Positions 1 through 7,979 of a DNA stretch of 64,000 nt are shown piece by piece. Below the pieces are notes generated by a model. It was not told the DNA's origin. It did no database searches and saw nothing but the letters and a program-made list of their open reading frames with translations. Source of the stretch: DASYGT01 sp035999365 (GTDB lineage Bacteria; Actinomycetota; Actinomycetes; Mycobacteriales; Jatrophihabitantaceae); NCBI GenBank assembly GCA_035999365.1, contig DASYGT010000044.1, positions 1 to 64,000 on the forward strand, read 5' to 3'. Both the position numbers and the translations under genes were made by a program. The first letter of the stretch is position 1; every line of letters begins with the position of its first letter.

Positions 1-50
1 CCATGACCCCAGGCTGGCAAACGAGGACCGCCGATTCGTCCAGACACGCC

Positions 51-83
51 GAAGGGCCGGGACGTTCCGTGTCCCGGCCCTTC
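51..83. terminator. Rho-independent-like terminator hairpin
   Basis: A perfect 13-bp inverted repeat (GAAGGGCCGGGAC at 51-63 and its complement at 71-83) encloses a 7-nt loop. It lies just past the stop of the minus-strand membrane protein gene that ends at 100, so it most likely ends the sucC-sucD-membrane protein transcript; a symmetric stem could also serve a plus-strand gene to the left. Bases 1-50 show nothing I can identify. Confidence 0.75.
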
Positions 84-99
84 GGTTAGCGCTAGTGGG

Positions 100-765
100 T
101 CAGCGGCCGATCTTCGGCAGGCTGCCCATCGGACCGGGAAGGTTCGTGCCGGTCTGCTGGGCTCGCATCAGCGCAAGGACAGTTCCAGCGGCGGTCAGGA
201 TCAGCAGGACCCAGAAACTGAAGCCGTGCCCGAAGCTCGCGTGATACCTCTGGCCCAAGATGCTGGTGGACTGACTCGCGAACTTCGGATGGATGAAGAT
301 CGCCAGAAGCTCGCACAGGAACCCCAGGGCGAAGCCGAGGAATGCCAGTGCGCGCGCCGGCATCGGCAGCGCGACCCGCGGCGCGAAGAGTAAAACGGCG
401 AGGGCGGCGGTGCCAAGAACGGCGAAGACCATGCCTATCCAGGCGAGGAACCCGCCACCGAAAACGTCATGCCAGGCGCTGTAACTCTGCGACGCCAAGA
501 CGTTGCTGCTGAACTTGTAAACGCCGAACCACGAGAAGATCAGCGTGAGCAGGCCGACGCCGAGGATCGCCCAGTCGAGCGGATTGACGCTCTTGGGATC
601 GAAGGCGCCGCCTCCGCCACCGGAGGGCGGACCGTATCCGCCACCGGGCGGCGGGTTGTATCCCCCACCAGGGGGCGGCGGCGGCGGTGCGCCGGGCGGA
701 GGAGGCGGTGGGGCGGGTGGGCCACCCGGCGGGGGCGGCGGTGGGGGCGGCGGCTGGAACGTCAT
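100..765 (-). CDS. Proline-rich four-helix membrane protein
   Basis: The 221-residue product has a cytoplasmic-looking N-terminus made almost only of Pro and Gly (residues 1-55), then about four hydrophobic segments (roughly 62-82, 105-127, 137-158 and 180-200) and a short charged tail ending GSLPKIGR. No catalytic motif is visible. The ATG at 765 has a GAGGAG seven bases upstream. It follows sucD on the same strand after 145 bp; a comparable small membrane protein sits between sucD and purN/purH in several actinobacteria (family knowledge). Function unknown. The long Pro tracts would be expected to need EF-P for translation. Confidence 0.8.
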   Translation of the reverse strand: MTFQPPPPPPPPPGGPPAPPPPPPGAPPPPPPGGGYNPPPGGGYGPPSGGGGGAFDPKSVNPLDWAILGVGLLTLIFSWFGVYKFSSNVLASQSYSAWHDVFGGGFLAWIGMVFAVLGTAALAVLLFAPRVALPMPARALAFLGFALGFLCELLAIFIHPKFASQSTSILGQRYHASFGHGFSFWVLLILTAAGTVLALMRAQQTGTNLPGPMGSLPKIGR

Positions 766-910
766 CAGCGTGCTCCTCGTCGTTCTTGGGGACCTCTCAG
801 GGAGAAGCTAGCGCTCCTGGCCCGGTCTGCCCACCATGAACACGCAATATCCGGGTATCCGCTTGACGTGTGGCCCCGCCTGATACTCGGTGATCGTCGG
901 TGCCCGAAGG

Positions 911-1801
911 CTAACCGCCGAGGACCTCGCGCATCAGCTGGGCGGTCGCGCTGGGTGTCTTGCCAACCCGCACGCCCGCCGCTTCGAGCGCTTCCTTCTT
1001 GGCTTGAGCGGTGCCCGAGGACCCGGACACGATGGCCCCCGCGTGCCCCATCGTCTTGCCCTCCGGCGCGGTGAATCCCGCGACGTAGCCGACGACGGGC
1101 TTGGTGACGTGCTCCTGGATGTACGCAGCTGCCCGCTCCTCGGCGTCGCCGCCGATTTCGCCGATCATCACGATCGCATCCGTATCGGGGTCGTTCTGGA
1201 ACGCTTCCAGGCAGTCGATGTGCGTCGTCCCGATGATGGGATCGCCGCCGATGCCCACGGCCGTCGAGAAGCCGAAGTCACGAAGCTCGAACATCATCTG
1301 GTAGGTCAGCGTTCCCGACTTCGACACCAGGCCGATGCGGCCCGGGCCGGTGATGTCGGCCGGAATGATGCCGGCGTTGGACTTGCCGGGGCTGATGAGG
1401 CCTGGGCAGTTCGGGCCGATGATTCGGGTGATCCCGGCCTTGGCACTGCTGTTGGCGTACGCCCAGAAGCTCGCGCTGTCGTGCACCGCTACCCCTTCGG
1501 TGATGACGACAGCCAGCGGGATCTCGGCATCGATCGCTTCGATCACAGAGTCCTTCGTGAACGCGGGCGGCACGAAACCGACCGTGACGTTCGCACCCGT
1601 CTCACCCATCGCTTCGGCAACGGAACCGAAGACGGGAAGCACGGTGCCGTCGAAGTCGACCTTCGTACCGGCCTTGCGGGCGTTGACGCCGCCGACGACC
1701 TGCGCACCCGATGCGAGCATCCGTTTGGTGTGCTTGGTGCCCTCACCGCCGGTGATGCCCTGGACGATGATCTTCGAGTTCTCGTCGATGAAGATAGCCA
1801 T
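911..1801 (-). CDS. sucD: Succinyl-CoA ligase [ADP-forming] alpha subunit
   Basis: This is the alpha subunit of the TCA-cycle enzyme that interconverts succinyl-CoA and succinate with formation of a nucleoside triphosphate. The 296-residue length is normal. The CoA-binding Rossmann region starts with GITGGEGTKHTKRML near residue 16, and the phosphorylated active-site histidine is His253 in GHAGAIVSG. The ATG lies 2 bp after the sucC stop, so the two subunits are translated as an operon. Identification is secure from full-length similarity in motif order. Confidence 0.97.
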   Translation of the reverse strand: MAIFIDENSKIIVQGITGGEGTKHTKRMLASGAQVVGGVNARKAGTKVDFDGTVLPVFGSVAEAMGETGANVTVGFVPPAFTKDSVIEAIDAEIPLAVVITEGVAVHDSASFWAYANSSAKAGITRIIGPNCPGLISPGKSNAGIIPADITGPGRIGLVSKSGTLTYQMMFELRDFGFSTAVGIGGDPIIGTTHIDCLEAFQNDPDTDAIVMIGEIGGDAEERAAAYIQEHVTKPVVGYVAGFTAPEGKTMGHAGAIVSGSSGTAQAKKEALEAAGVRVGKTPSATAQLMREVLGG

Positions 1802-1803
1802 GA

Positions 1804-2973
1804 TCAGACTCCACTGTTCGCGAGGTCGGCGGCCTTGTCGGCTGCGGCGTCCATCGTGTCGACGAGGGTCACGAGCGGGTGCGCCCGCTCCGTGAGGATG
1901 CGGCGCCCCTCGACGACGTTGTTCCCGTCCAGGCGGACGACGAGCGGCTTGCTGGCCTCGTCACCGAGCAGATCGAGCGCGCCGACGATGCCGTTGGCCA
2001 CGGCGTCGCACGCCGTGATCCCGCCGAAGACATTCACGAACACCGAACGCACCGACGGGTCGTTCAGGATGATGTCGAGTCCGTCGGCCATCACCTGCGC
2101 CGACGCGCCGCCGCCGATGTCGAGGAAGTTGGCCGGCTTGACACCACCATGCCGCTCACCGGCATAGGCGACCACGTCCAGCGTGGACATCACGAGTCCC
2201 GCTCCGTTGCCGATGATGCCTACCTCCCCGTCGAGCTTGACGTAGTTGAGGTGTTTCTCCTTCGCCTTCTGCTCCAGCGGATCCGCAGCCGCCACGTCGA
2301 CCAGCTCGGCGTTGCCCGGCTGACGGAAGTTCGCGTTGTCGTCGAGGGTGACCTTGCCGTCGAGCGCGGCGACGTCGCCGGAGGCGACCCTGGCGAGCGG
2401 GTTGACCTCGACCAGGGTGGCGTCGGATCCGACGAACGCCTCCCACAACTTCACGAGAACATGCACGACCTTGTCCGCGACCTCGGCGGGGAAGCGTGCA
2501 GCAGCCACGATCTCGCGTGCCTTCGCCTCGTCGACGCCGGCGATCGCGTCGACCGGGATCTTGGCGAGCGCATCGGGCCGTTCGACCGCGAGCTGCTCGA
2601 TCTCCATGCCCCCCTCGTACGACGCCATCGCCAGGAAGGTGCGGTTGGCGCGATCGAGGAGGTAGGAGACGTAGTACTCCTCCTCGATCTGGGCTCCCGG
2701 ATCGACGAGCACGCGGTGCACCGTGTGGCCCTTGATGTCCATGCCGAGGATCTGCTCGGCGGCCGACGCGGCGTCATCGGGTGTCTTCGCCACCTTGACG
2801 CCGCCTGCCTTGCCGCGGCCCCCGATCTTCACCTGCGCCTTGACGACAGTGACACCGCCGAGCCGCTCCGCGATGGCCCTCGCTTGCTCAGGAGTGGTCG
2901 CGACCTCGCCGAGACTCACCGGCACGTCGTACTTCTGGAACAGCTGCTTTGCCTGGTACTCGAACAGGTCCAC
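1804..2973 (-). CDS. sucC: Succinyl-CoA ligase [ADP-forming] beta subunit
   Basis: Beta subunit of succinyl-CoA synthetase, 389 residues. The N-terminal ATP-grasp fold begins MDLFEYQAKQLF, the nucleotide loop KIGGRGKAGGVK is at about residues 50-61, and the C-terminal ligase domain carries GIIGNGAGLVMSTLD. The start is a GTG (2971-2973) with only a weak purine tract before it. A TAGGCT hexamer about 40 bp upstream (3013-3018) is the candidate promoter, giving a normal leader rather than a leaderless transcript. It is first in the sucC-sucD-membrane protein operon. Confidence 0.97.
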   Translation of the reverse strand: MDLFEYQAKQLFQKYDVPVSLGEVATTPEQARAIAERLGGVTVVKAQVKIGGRGKAGGVKVAKTPDDAASAAEQILGMDIKGHTVHRVLVDPGAQIEEEYYVSYLLDRANRTFLAMASYEGGMEIEQLAVERPDALAKIPVDAIAGVDEAKAREIVAAARFPAEVADKVVHVLVKLWEAFVGSDATLVEVNPLARVASGDVAALDGKVTLDDNANFRQPGNAELVDVAAADPLEQKAKEKHLNYVKLDGEVGIIGNGAGLVMSTLDVVAYAGERHGGVKPANFLDIGGGASAQVMADGLDIILNDPSVRSVFVNVFGGITACDAVANGIVGALDLLGDEASKPLVVRLDGNNVVEGRRILTERAHPLVTLVDTMDAAADKAADLANSGV

Positions 2974-3012
2974 GGGTATTCGTCCGTTTCTCGAGGGTGG
3001 GACGCCGAAGCG

Positions 3013-3018
3013 AGCCTA
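3013..3018 (-). promoter_or_regulatory. Candidate -10 box for sucC
   Basis: Read on the minus strand this is TAGGCT, a good TAnnnT match, 39 bp before the sucC GTG. No convincing -35 is present. Support is positional only. Confidence 0.35.
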
Positions 3019-3058
3019 GGTCAGCGACGGCGGCCGGACCCCGGCTCTGAGACCGGTT

Positions 3059-3457
3059 TCACGGAGCGCCGACGTGATCGCGAACCCAGCTGACGATGTC
3101 TTCGAGTCCGGCCCCCGGCGTGAATATCTTGGCGACGCCGAGCTCCTCGAGAGCGGGGATGTCCGGCTCGGGGATGATCCCCCCACCGAACACGACGACG
3201 TCCGAGACGCCGTTGCCCTCCAGCAACTGCATCACCTTGGTGAACAGCGTCATATGGGCGCCTGAGAGGACGGAGAGGCCGACCGCATCGGCGTCCTCCT
3301 GGATGACCGTCTGAACGATCTGCTCGGGCGTTTGGTGCAGGCCGGTGTAGACGACCTCCATGCCGGCGTCGCGCAGCGCCCGGGCGATGATCTTCGCGCC
3401 CCGGTCGTGCCCGTCCAGCCCGGGCTTGGCGATGACGATGCGGATGCGGTCGGGCAC
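3059..3457 (-). CDS. Stand-alone B12-binding protein (acyl-CoA mutase small-subunit type)
   Basis: The 132-residue protein is a complete B12-binding Rossmann domain with no mutase barrel. The base-off ligand motif DxHxxG is seen as GLDGHDRG, with His17 the expected lower cobalt ligand, followed by SxL (GLSVLSG) and GG (VFGGGIIP) motifs. Small subunits of isobutyryl-CoA or related acyl-CoA mutases (IcmB/HcmB-like) and the C-terminal domain of methylmalonyl-CoA mutase look like this. No large subunit is in the window, so the partner is unknown. Placement beside sucCD fits a propionate/succinyl-CoA role (inference). The GTG start is 7 nt after TACGCT with no Shine-Dalgarno, so it is probably leaderless. 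Confidence 0.85.
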   Translation of the reverse strand: MPDRIRIVIAKPGLDGHDRGAKIIARALRDAGMEVVYTGLHQTPEQIVQTVIQEDADAVGLSVLSGAHMTLFTKVMQLLEGNGVSDVVVFGGGIIPEPDIPALEELGVAKIFTPGAGLEDIVSWVRDHVGAP

Positions 3458-3464
3458 GCAGGAA

Positions 3465-3470
3465 AGCGTA
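3465..3470 (-). promoter_or_regulatory. -10 box giving a leaderless B12-protein mRNA
   Basis: TACGCT on the minus strand, exactly 7 nt before the GTG at 3457. The expected transcription start coincides with the start codon. Confidence 0.5.
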
Positions 3471-3559
3471 GGACGCCGGGCCTTCTGGGCCCAATTCGCG
3501 GCAGGTGGGAGTTGGCGCGAGCGGCCGGATCACCACTGATCGCGTGGGAGAATCAGCCG

Positions 3560-5104
3560 GTGAAGGACGCCGGCCTGGTCGCCGCCACGACGACGGCCAA
3601 CCCCGGCGCGGCCCCGCCGACGAGTTCGGCCGTGCGGCAGTACACGGGAATCGCGGTCATCACGGTCGGCGCTCTCGCCTTCTACCTCTACCACGCATTT
3701 GCCGACCAGGCCCGATACCTCACCACGGGCTACGACCTCGGCATCTTCGACCAGGCCGTCCGGGCCTACGCGCATTTCAAGGCGCCGATGGTTCCGCTCA
3801 AAGGCGCTGGCTACAACATCTTCGGCGACCATTTCCACCCGATCATCGCCATCCTGGCTCCCCTGTACTGGCTCTGGGACAACGTCGGGATGCTGCTCAT
3901 CGCGCAGGCGGTGCTGACTGCGGCGTCGATCCCGGTGGTGTACCGATTCACCCGGCGGCGGGCCGGTCAGGGGTTGTCACTGCTGATCGCCGCGGCCTAC
4001 GGCTTCGGGTGGCCATTGCAGGGACTGATCGACTTCGACTTCCACGAGGTGGCATTCGCGACGCCGCTCGCAGCACTCGCCATCGATGCACTCGATCGGC
4101 GCGACGACCGCCGGCTGCTCCTCTGGTGCGGGTTGCTGTTACTGGTTCGGGAAGACATGGGAATGCTTGTCGCGATCGTCGGCGCGCTGATCATCGCGCA
4201 ACGTCGAGGCAAAGCTCGTATCGGCATCGCGATGGTCGCGACAGGCGTCGCCATGTATGTCGTGACGACGTCCGTGGTCATCCCACACTTCGCGGCCGGA
4301 CATGATTTCAGCTACGGCAACCAGTTCGGCTCACTCGGCCCGAGTGTGCCTTCCGCCATCGGCAACATCCTCACGCGCCCCTGGCATGCCATCGACGTGT
4401 TCTTCACACCGTCGATCAAGGCGCGGACTCTCGGCTGGCTCCTCGTGCCGTTCGCGCTGCTGCCGCTTCGCTCGCCCTATGCGCTGCTCACCCTGCCGTT
4501 GTTCGCCGAGCGATTCTTCAACTCCCGGCCCAACCTCTGGACGCCGACCTTTCACTACAACGCGCTGCCCTGGCTGGTGTTGACGCTGGCGATGGTCGAT
4601 GGCGCTGCCCGCTTCGGCATGTTCGACCGCACGCGGCGCGACATCATGGCCCGGCGGGCACTCGCCGCGGTGCTCGTCCTCACGCCGGTGCTGCTCATCG
4701 TGATCGGCGACAACGTGAAGGTCGTGCCGCTGACCTCGCTGCGCAAGGCCTACGCCCATCAACCCCAGGACTGGGTGCGGTCGGCCGAGCGGGTGGTCTC
4801 GTGGCTGCCTGCGAACGTGTGCATCGCGGCCGACAACCACCTGGTGCCGCACCTGACAGGCCGCGACTGGACGACGGTTCCCCAGGCGAAGACACCCGAC
4901 CCGGACTTCATTGCCATCGATTTCTTCGCACCCGATACAGGCGGCAACCCGCCCGCGCCCAAACCGTCCGCGGTGTACGGACAGGCGCTGTTCAACGGTT
5001 ATCAGGAAGTGCTGCGCGCCGGGTCGTTCGTCGTTCTGCGCTCGCCGAACTACGCCGGCCCGTCGGCAGCGTGCAAGCCGCTCGGCCCCGGCAAGTCACG
5101 GTAG
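3560..5104 (+). CDS. DUF2079 polytopic membrane protein
   Basis: The 514-residue product has about ten hydrophobic helices between residues 25 and 400 and a hydrophilic C-terminal domain of about 130 residues. The early segment LTTGYDLGIFDQAVRAYAHF and the following DHFHPIIAIL match the DUF2079 signature, a family with a glycosyltransferase-C-like layout; the actual reaction is unknown. I place the start at the GTG at 3560 because GGGAG lies nine bases upstream and hydrophobic coding begins soon after; the frame is open back to 3332, but that part is antisense to the B12 gene and unlike a real protein. It is convergent with pcrA, 4 bp apart. Confidence 0.85.
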   Translation: MKDAGLVAATTTANPGAAPPTSSAVRQYTGIAVITVGALAFYLYHAFADQARYLTTGYDLGIFDQAVRAYAHFKAPMVPLKGAGYNIFGDHFHPIIAILAPLYWLWDNVGMLLIAQAVLTAASIPVVYRFTRRRAGQGLSLLIAAAYGFGWPLQGLIDFDFHEVAFATPLAALAIDALDRRDDRRLLLWCGLLLLVREDMGMLVAIVGALIIAQRRGKARIGIAMVATGVAMYVVTTSVVIPHFAAGHDFSYGNQFGSLGPSVPSAIGNILTRPWHAIDVFFTPSIKARTLGWLLVPFALLPLRSPYALLTLPLFAERFFNSRPNLWTPTFHYNALPWLVLTLAMVDGAARFGMFDRTRRDIMARRALAAVLVLTPVLLIVIGDNVKVVPLTSLRKAYAHQPQDWVRSAERVVSWLPANVCIAADNHLVPHLTGRDWTTVPQAKTPDPDFIAIDFFAPDTGGNPPAPKPSAVYGQALFNGYQEVLRAGSFVVLRSPNYAGPSAACKPLGPGKSR

Positions 5105-5108
5105 GGAG

Positions 5109-7415
5109 TCAGAGCTTGTGTACCGGCGCGTAGCGCAGCATCAGCCACTTCAGCCCTGCGGTGCCGAAATCGATCTGCGCCTGCGATCCGTCGCCGGCAC
5201 CCCGTGTCGCGACGACTGTCCCCAGCCCCCACGCGTCGTGGGTCACGCGGTCTCCCGGATCGAGTGAAGGAATTGCCCTGTTGCCGGCACCGCCGCGCAG
5301 ACCCCGGCCTGATGCGAGGCGGGACGAGGCCAACTCCTCCTGCGCGCTGCGCCGTGAGCCCACGGCCGCTCGGTAGCCGTGATCGGCGTACCGATTCGGC
5401 CCGTCATCGCCGTAACCGCCGACGAACGGCTGACGGTCGACGGCGCCGGTCCAGACGGCCAGCTCCCCCGGGATCTCGTCCAGGAACCGCGATGGCGGAT
5501 TCCAGGACGGCGCTCCCCATGCAGAGCGGGCGAGGGCGCGGGACAGGTAGAGGCGTTCGCGGGCGCGCGTGATTCCGACGTAGGCGAGACGGCGCTCCTC
5601 GGCCATCTCGGCGGGGTCACCCAGGGAGCGCATGTGCGGGAAGATCCCGTCCTCCATCCCGGTGAGGAACACGACGGGGAACTCCAGACCCTTGGCGGTG
5701 TGCAGGGTCATCAGCGTGACCACTCCACCGCTGGCATCGGGCACCGTGTCGGCGTCAGCAACGAGGGACACCTGCTCAAGGAACGAATCCAGCGACGTCG
5801 CCTCGTCGGTTCCCGCTCGCTGCTCCTCGAATTCCCGAGCGACGCTCACCAGCTCTCGAAGGTTGTCGACACGGCCCTCGTCCTGAGGGTCGCGGCTGGC
5901 TTCGAGCTCGCGCAGGTATCCGGTGCGATCGAGCACGGCCTCGAGGATCGAGCTGGGCGTGCCGTCCGGTCCGGCAGCCACGGCACGCAATGCGGTGAGC
6001 ATGGCGACGAAATCACGCACCGCGTTCAGTGACCGGGGAGCCAGGTACGCCTCATCGGCCCGTTCGAGCGCGGCGCCGAAGGAGACGCGCTCGCGTTCGG
6101 CAAGCGTCTCGATACACGCCTCTGCGCGATCACCGATGCCGCGCCGGGGTGTGTTGAGGATGCGGCGCAGGCTGACAACGTCGTCGGCATTCGCGATCAC
6201 GCGCAGGTAGGCCAGGGCATCGCGGATCTCACGCCGCTCGTAGAACCGGACGCCACCGACGACCTTATACGGCATGCCGACCCTGATGAATACCTCTTCG
6301 AACACCCGTGACTGCGCATTGGTCCGGTAGAACACTGCGACGTCGGAGGCCTTGACGCCGTGCTCGTCGGAGAGTTCGTCGATGCGCTGCGCCACCCACG
6401 CACCCTCGTCGTGCTCGTTCTCCGCGACGTACCCGACGATCGGCTCACCCGCCCCGGCCTCGGACCACAGATTCTTCGGCTTGCGATCGGGATTGCGGGC
6501 GATCACCGAGTTCGCGGCGTTGAGGATCGTCTGTGTGGACCGATAGTTCTGCTCCAGGAGGATCGTCGTCGCGTTGGGGTAGTCCCGCTCGAACTCGAGG
6601 ATGTTGCGGATCGTCGCGCCGCGGAAGGCATAGATCGACTGGTCGGCGTCGCCCACGACGGCCAACTCTGCCTGCCCCACGCTCTCGACAGGCTGCGTCA
6701 GCTCCCTGACGAGGGCGTACTGGGCATGGTTGGTGTCCTGGTACTCGTCGACGAGGACGTGGCGAAACCGGCGCAGGTAGTGCTCGGCGACGTCGGCGTG
6801 GTCCTGCAACAACCGAACCGTCGTCATGATGAGATCGTCGAAATCCAGGGCGTGCGCCTCGGCGAGGCGTCGCTGGTACCGGGTGTAGGCGTCGGCGAGC
6901 ACCTTCTCGTGGGCATTGCTCGCCTTGTCGGCCCACGCCTGCGGTGTGACCAGCTCGTTCTTCATGTTGCTGACCTGTGCCGACAGGCTGCGAGCGGGGT
7001 AGCGCTTCGGGTCGAGATCAAGATCCCGGCCGACCATCGTCATCAGCCGTTTGGAGTCGTCGGCGTCATAGATGGAGAACGATGGCTTCAGCCCGATCGT
7101 CTTCGCTTCGGCACGAAGGATGCGCACGCACATCGAGTGGAACGTGCTCACCCACATCGCCTTCGCTCGCGGTCCGACGAGCGCCGCGACGCGTTCCTTC
7201 ATCTCGCCCGCAGCCTTGTTCGTGAAGGTGATGGCGAGGATCTGCCCCGGTTGCGCACCCCGCTCGGCCAGCAGGTAGGCGATGCGGTTGGTGAGCACCC
7301 GCGTCTTGCCCGAGCCTGCGCCGGCGACGATCAGCAGCGGGCCGCCCTCGTGCACGACGGCCGCGCGTTGCTGAGTGTTGAGGCCATCGAGGAGGCCGGT
7401 GATGTCGGTCGTCAT
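5109..7415 (-). CDS. pcrA: ATP-dependent DNA helicase PcrA/UvrD1
   Basis: A 768-residue superfamily 1A 3'-5' helicase for DNA repair and replication-transcription conflict. Walker A is GAGSGKT (Lys37), motif II is VDEYQDTN, motif III GDADQSIYAFRGA, motif IV LLEQNYRST, motif V TLMTLHTAKGLEF and motif VI VGITRARERLYLSRA, all in order. The C-terminal stretch GDRVTHDAWGLGTV to the end is the Tudor-like domain that binds RNA polymerase in this family. I chose the ATG at 7415, which aligns with family starts; a TTG 23 codons upstream is possible. Located beside chorismate mutase and sucCD, as in mycobacteria (established synteny). Confidence 0.96.
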   Translation of the reverse strand: MTTDITGLLDGLNTQQRAAVVHEGGPLLIVAGAGSGKTRVLTNRIAYLLAERGAQPGQILAITFTNKAAGEMKERVAALVGPRAKAMWVSTFHSMCVRILRAEAKTIGLKPSFSIYDADDSKRLMTMVGRDLDLDPKRYPARSLSAQVSNMKNELVTPQAWADKASNAHEKVLADAYTRYQRRLAEAHALDFDDLIMTTVRLLQDHADVAEHYLRRFRHVLVDEYQDTNHAQYALVRELTQPVESVGQAELAVVGDADQSIYAFRGATIRNILEFERDYPNATTILLEQNYRSTQTILNAANSVIARNPDRKPKNLWSEAGAGEPIVGYVAENEHDEGAWVAQRIDELSDEHGVKASDVAVFYRTNAQSRVFEEVFIRVGMPYKVVGGVRFYERREIRDALAYLRVIANADDVVSLRRILNTPRRGIGDRAEACIETLAERERVSFGAALERADEAYLAPRSLNAVRDFVAMLTALRAVAAGPDGTPSSILEAVLDRTGYLRELEASRDPQDEGRVDNLRELVSVAREFEEQRAGTDEATSLDSFLEQVSLVADADTVPDASGGVVTLMTLHTAKGLEFPVVFLTGMEDGIFPHMRSLGDPAEMAEERRLAYVGITRARERLYLSRALARSAWGAPSWNPPSRFLDEIPGELAVWTGAVDRQPFVGGYGDDGPNRYADHGYRAAVGSRRSAQEELASSRLASGRGLRGGAGNRAIPSLDPGDRVTHDAWGLGTVVATRGAGDGSQAQIDFGTAGLKWLMLRYAPVHKL

Positions 7416-7495
7416 CTCCTCATCAGGGTACGTGCGGGCACTGTCAGGGAAGGGGCCGACGCCCGCGAACGGGAGCCCGCTCAATGCCGCCCGGG

Positions 7496-7525
7496 TTGCC
7501 GTTTCTCGGGTTTGTCTGTCACCAT
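7496..7525 (+). promoter_or_regulatory. Candidate promoter of the aromatic leader
   Basis: TTGCCG at 7496-7501 and CACCAT at 7520-7525 are 18 bp apart. The second hexamer ends 6 nt before the GTG of the leader ORF, matching the spacing seen at other leaderless starts in this window. The -10 match is weak (CAnnnT). Confidence 0.4.
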
Positions 7526-7531
7526 CGACTC

Positions 7532-7597
7532 GTGCTCCACTCCGCCTACGAGTTTTTCTACGGGTACCGCAGCTCGGTGCCCGTCGTTACTGGCTGA
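7532..7597 (+). CDS. Tyr/Phe-rich leader peptide before chorismate mutase
   Basis: A 21-codon frame (GTG start, TGA stop) ends 94 bp before the chorismate mutase gene. Codons 6-12 read Tyr-Glu-Phe-Phe-Tyr-Gly-Tyr, so five of seven codons are aromatic, concentrated just where ribosome stalling would control downstream RNA folding. There is no Shine-Dalgarno; the frame looks leaderless. A terminator-like hairpin follows 16 nt after its stop. The arrangement is that of classical amino-acid attenuators (pheA, trp), and the downstream gene makes prephenate, the common precursor of Phe and Tyr. Peptide synthesis and regulation are inferred. Confidence 0.75.
   Translation: MLHSAYEFFYGYRSSVPVVTG
7562..7582 (+). 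promoter_or_regulatory. Leader hairpin overlapping the Tyr codons
   Basis: GGGTACC (7562-7568) can pair with GGTGCCC (7576-7582) around a 7-nt loop, with one G-U pair. Its 5' arm includes the last Tyr codon, so a stalled ribosome would open it. Downstream, CGTCG (7582-7586) can pair with CGACG (7611-7615), which would consume the foot of the terminator stem. These are pairings read by eye, not computed folds. Confidence 0.5.
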
Positions 7598-7611
7598 TCA
7601 CTCACCAATCC

Positions 7612-7650
7612 GACGCCCCGGGCCACGAGCCTCCGGGGCGTTTGTCGTTC
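7612..7650 (+). terminator. Attenuator terminator before chorismate mutase
   Basis: ACGCCCCGG (7613-7621) pairs with CCGGGGCGT (7633-7641), a 9-bp GC-rich stem with an 11-nt loop, followed by the T-rich tract TTTGTCGTT. It stands between the leader stop and the start of the chorismate mutase gene, so it can only affect that gene. This is the terminator half of the proposed attenuator. Confidence 0.7.
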
Positions 7651-7691
7651 TGGTGGCCGCGGGCGAGGCGCCCCACTCAAAGGAATCCGAC

Positions 7692-7976
7692 ATGACCGCC
7701 GCTATCGAGAACGCCGAGAAGTCCGCCGCCGAGGCCGGCGCGCTCATTCCCACGCTGCGTAATCAGATCGACGCGATCGACGCGGCGATCGTGCAGCTCA
7801 TCGCCGAGCGCGCGCGACTGTCCCACCGAATCCAGACGGCTCGGATGAATTCCGGTGGCGCCCGTGTCGAACTCGGCCGTGAACGGGTGATCCGCGAGGC
7901 CTACCGAGATGCGCTCGGCGCGCAGGGACCGCACCTGGCCGACGCCGTGTTGCAGGTCTGCCGCGGGATTCGCTGA
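7692..7976 (+). CDS. Chorismate mutase, AroQ class
   Basis: Converts chorismate to prephenate, the first committed step to Phe and Tyr. The 94-residue all-helical protein has a variable N-terminus and then TLRNQIDAIDAAIVQLIAERARLSHRI, with Arg23 at the active-site position and Arg46/Arg51 in the following helix; the ARMNSGGAR segment closely resembles the short actinobacterial enzyme known from Mycobacterium (Rv0948c type). Those enzymes are poor alone and are activated by DAHP synthase (family knowledge). AAAGGA sits 7 bp before the ATG. Expression is probably controlled by the Tyr/Phe leader attenuator upstream. Convergent with the response regulator gene 3 bp away. Confidence 0.92.
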   Translation: MTAAIENAEKSAAEAGALIPTLRNQIDAIDAAIVQLIAERARLSHRIQTARMNSGGARVELGRERVIREAYRDALGAQGPHLADAVLQVCRGIR

Positions 7977-7979
7977 GGC

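Noticed and set aside
1879..3093. Long open frame antisense to sucC
   Set aside because: High-GC codon bias leaves the opposite strand open. The protein has no recognisable motif and the sucC frame is unmistakable. The same applies at 11441-13009 (antisense to guaA), 14061-15812 (to fbiC), 28690-29883 (to the fusion enzyme) and 46710-48275 (to the ABC-F gene).
3332..3559. N-terminal extension of the DUF2079 protein
   Set aside because: The frame is open but lies antisense to the B12-binding gene, and GGGAG before the GTG at 3560 marks the start.
7416..7484. TTG start 23 codons upstream for PcrA
   Set aside because: The added residues are unlike PcrA N-termini, while the ATG at 7415 aligns with them.
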